A DNA stretch of 38,980 nucleotides from Tabrizicola sp. (GTDB lineage: Bacteria; Pseudomonadota; Alphaproteobacteria; Rhodobacterales; Rhodobacteraceae). The DNA is taken from positions 1-38,980 of the forward strand of contig NZ_JAEULP010000067.1 of NCBI RefSeq assembly GCF_016792905.1, written 5' to 3'. Numbering within the stretch: position 1 is the stretch's first letter; each line of letters starts with the position of its first letter. This document shows, in pieces, positions 37,812 through 38,980 of this stretch. The position numbers and the translations under genes are program-made. The notes beneath the pieces are model-generated. The model did not search any database. It saw nothing but the letters and a program-made list of their open reading frames with translations, and had not been told where the DNA came from.

Positions 37812-38980
37812 CTAGCTGTGGTAGGCCTGCTCGCCGTGGCTGATGAGGTCGAGGCCCTGGCGTTCGGTGTCGCTGTCCACCCGGAGGCCGATGGTCACGT
37901 CGACCAGCTTGTAGGCGATGAAGGATACCACGCCCGACCAGAGGATGGTGATGACAACGCCTTCGATCTGCACCCAGAGCTGGGCGCCCATGGCATAGTC
38001 GTCGCCCTTGACCCCACCGAAGGCGGCCGCCGAGAACACGCCGGTCAAGACCGCGCCGATGATCCCGCCGATGCCGTGGATGCCGAACACGTCCAGGCTG
38101 TCGTCATAGCCCAGCTTGTGTTTCACGGTGGTCACGAAGAAGTAGCAGACGACCGACACGATCACGCCCAGCAGGATCGCCCCCATCGGGCCGATGGTGC
38201 CGCAAGCCGGGGTGACGGCGACAAGGCCCGCCACCATGCCCGAGGCCGCGCCCAGCATCGAGGCCTTGCCCCGCGCCATGCCTTCGATGGCGCACCAGGC
38301 CAGCGTTGCCGCCGCCGTGGCGATGAAGGTGTTGATCATCGCCAGCGTCGCGCCGCCGTTGGCTTCGAGGTTGGAGCCCACGTTGAAGCCGAACCAGCCG
38401 ACCCAGAGCATCGAGGCGCCGATCATGGTCATCACCATGGAATGCGGGGCCATGTTGTCCTTGCCGTAGCCCACGCGCTTGCCGATCACCAGGCAGCCGA
38501 CCAGCGCCGCGATCCCGGCGTTGATGTGGACGACCGTGCCGCCGGCGAAGTCGATGGCGCCCTTGACGAAGAGATAGCCGTTCGCATCCCAGACCATGTG
38601 GGCGATCGGGAAGTACGAGAAGGTGCCCCAGAGGACGCAGAAGGCCAGGACCGCCGTGAACTTCACCCGCTCGGCGAAGGCGCCGATGACAAGCGCGGGG
38701 GTGATCGCGGCAAAGGTCATCTGGAACACGATGAACAGGTATTCCGGGATGACGTAGCCCGCGCTGAAGGTGGCGGACATGCTGTCGACGGTGACGCCGC
38801 CGAGGAACAGCTTGGCCGTGCCGCCCCACCATGGAGAGGTCGAGCCGCCGAAAGCCAGGGAATAGCCGTAGATCACCCAGACGATCATCATCACGCAGGC
38901 GATGACGGTGGTCTGCATCAGGATCGACAGCATGTTCTTCGACCGCACGAGGCCGCCGTAGAAGAGCGCGAGCCCCGGCA
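37812..38980 (-). CDS. amt: Ammonium transporter, N-terminus outside the window
   Basis: The last 389 codons of an Amt/Rh/MEP channel, running off the right edge. The frame continues past the apparent ATG/GTG at 38946-38948 into PGLALFYGGLVRSKNMLS, the conserved start of the first Amt motif, so the real start lies beyond 38980. Conserved DFAGGTVVHINAG (the twin-His region) and DSLDVFGIHGIGGIIG (second His) are present, together with the cytoplasmic C-terminal tail that binds GlnK. Proteins of this family import ammonium. In this group glnK usually precedes amt, but that would be outside the window. Confidence 0.95.
   Translation of the reverse strand, partial: PGLALFYGGLVRSKNMLSILMQTTVIACVMMIVWVIYGYSLAFGGSTSPWWGGTAKLFLGGVTVDSMSATFSAGYVIPEYLFIVFQMTFAAITPALVIGAFAERVKFTAVLAFCVLWGTFSYFPIAHMVWDANGYLFVKGAIDFAGGTVVHINAGIAALVGCLVIGKRVGYGKDNMAPHSMVMTMIGASMLWVGWFGFNVGSNLEANGGATLAMINTFIATAAATLAWCAIEGMARGKASMLGAASGMVAGLVAVTPACGTIGPMGAILLGVIVSVVCYFFVTTVKHKLGYDDSLDVFGIHGIGGIIGAVLTGVFSAAAFGGVKGDDYAMGAQLWVQIEGVVITILWSGVVSFIAYKLVDVTIGLRVDSDTERQGLDLISHGEQAYHS

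Noticed and set aside
1-38980. CRISPR array, insertion sequence or prophage
   Set aside because: No regularly spaced repeat array, transposase, recombinase or phage structural gene could be seen on either strand; the repeats found are pairs or single dispersed copies.

Overview
The window is a GC-rich chromosomal segment from an alphaproteobacterium, most likely of the Rhodobacterales (Rhodobacter/Paracoccaceae group). The main reasons are an L-malyl-CoA/beta-methylmalyl-CoA lyase that reads almost like the Rhodobacter sphaeroides Mcl1 protein, a stand-alone F0 ATP synthase operon with the extra b' subunit (atpI-B-E-X-F), a compact Zur/ZnuABC locus, and several families of GC-rich intergenic hairpin repeats. 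No integrase, transposase, phage gene, CRISPR array or rRNA gene was found. Gene density is high and no gap between genes exceeds about 260 bp.

Layout. 1-1,000: an elongator-type tRNA-Met and two small predicted membrane proteins. 1,026-4,800: gnd (minus), cobQ (plus) and a frameshifted outer-membrane beta-barrel gene. 4,917-7,917: zinc uptake, with znuA divergent from zur-znuC-znuB around a Zur-like palindrome. 7,996-11,536: an unrecognised anchored protein, a ureohydrolase (guanidinobutyrase/agmatinase type) and a membrane-bound C13 (legumain-type) peptidase. 11,693-16,440: a dimethylglycine/sarcosine dehydrogenase-like flavoprotein, a DUF962/Mpo1-like protein, a two-helix membrane protein, topoisomerase IB and an ArsR regulator. 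16,635-19,201: the F0 operon with a clear promoter and terminator. 19,366-22,814 (minus): dgcA-like epimerase, D-amino acid transaminase, YaiI, AzlC, AzlD. 22,955-23,911: mcl1. 23,940-26,779 (minus): dapA, a proline-racemase superfamily gene and a DMT exporter. 26,930-30,241: lytic transglycosylase, a potassium-channel-like protein (minus), smpB and a glycine-rich protein behind a structured leader. 30,426-36,223: an M20 amidohydrolase divergent from sseA, an aromatic aminotransferase, a DMT exporter and a CoA-transferase. 36,283-38,980 (minus): two DMT transporters and the truncated end of an ammonium transporter gene.

How genes work together. Zur plus ZnuABC form a self-contained zinc-responsive uptake system. 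The F0 operon makes the membrane half of ATP synthase; the F1 genes must lie elsewhere. The epimerase and D-amino acid transaminase are translationally adjacent and plausibly process D-glutamate or muropeptide-derived amino acids; dapA and the lytic transglycosylase nearby also concern the cell wall. An aminotransferase directly behind a mercaptopyruvate-type sulfurtransferase suggests cysteine-sulfur metabolism.

The most unusual signal is not a gene. It is a repeat of about 70-80 bp, present three times (4,844-4,916; 20,904-20,982; 36,227-36,295), headed by a 15-bp (near-)palindrome lying 0, 2 and 3 nt after the stop codons of three unrelated genes and always oriented the same way relative to the gene it follows. 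Most other content is conventional housekeeping and accessory metabolism, and I did not find a convincing new multi-gene system.
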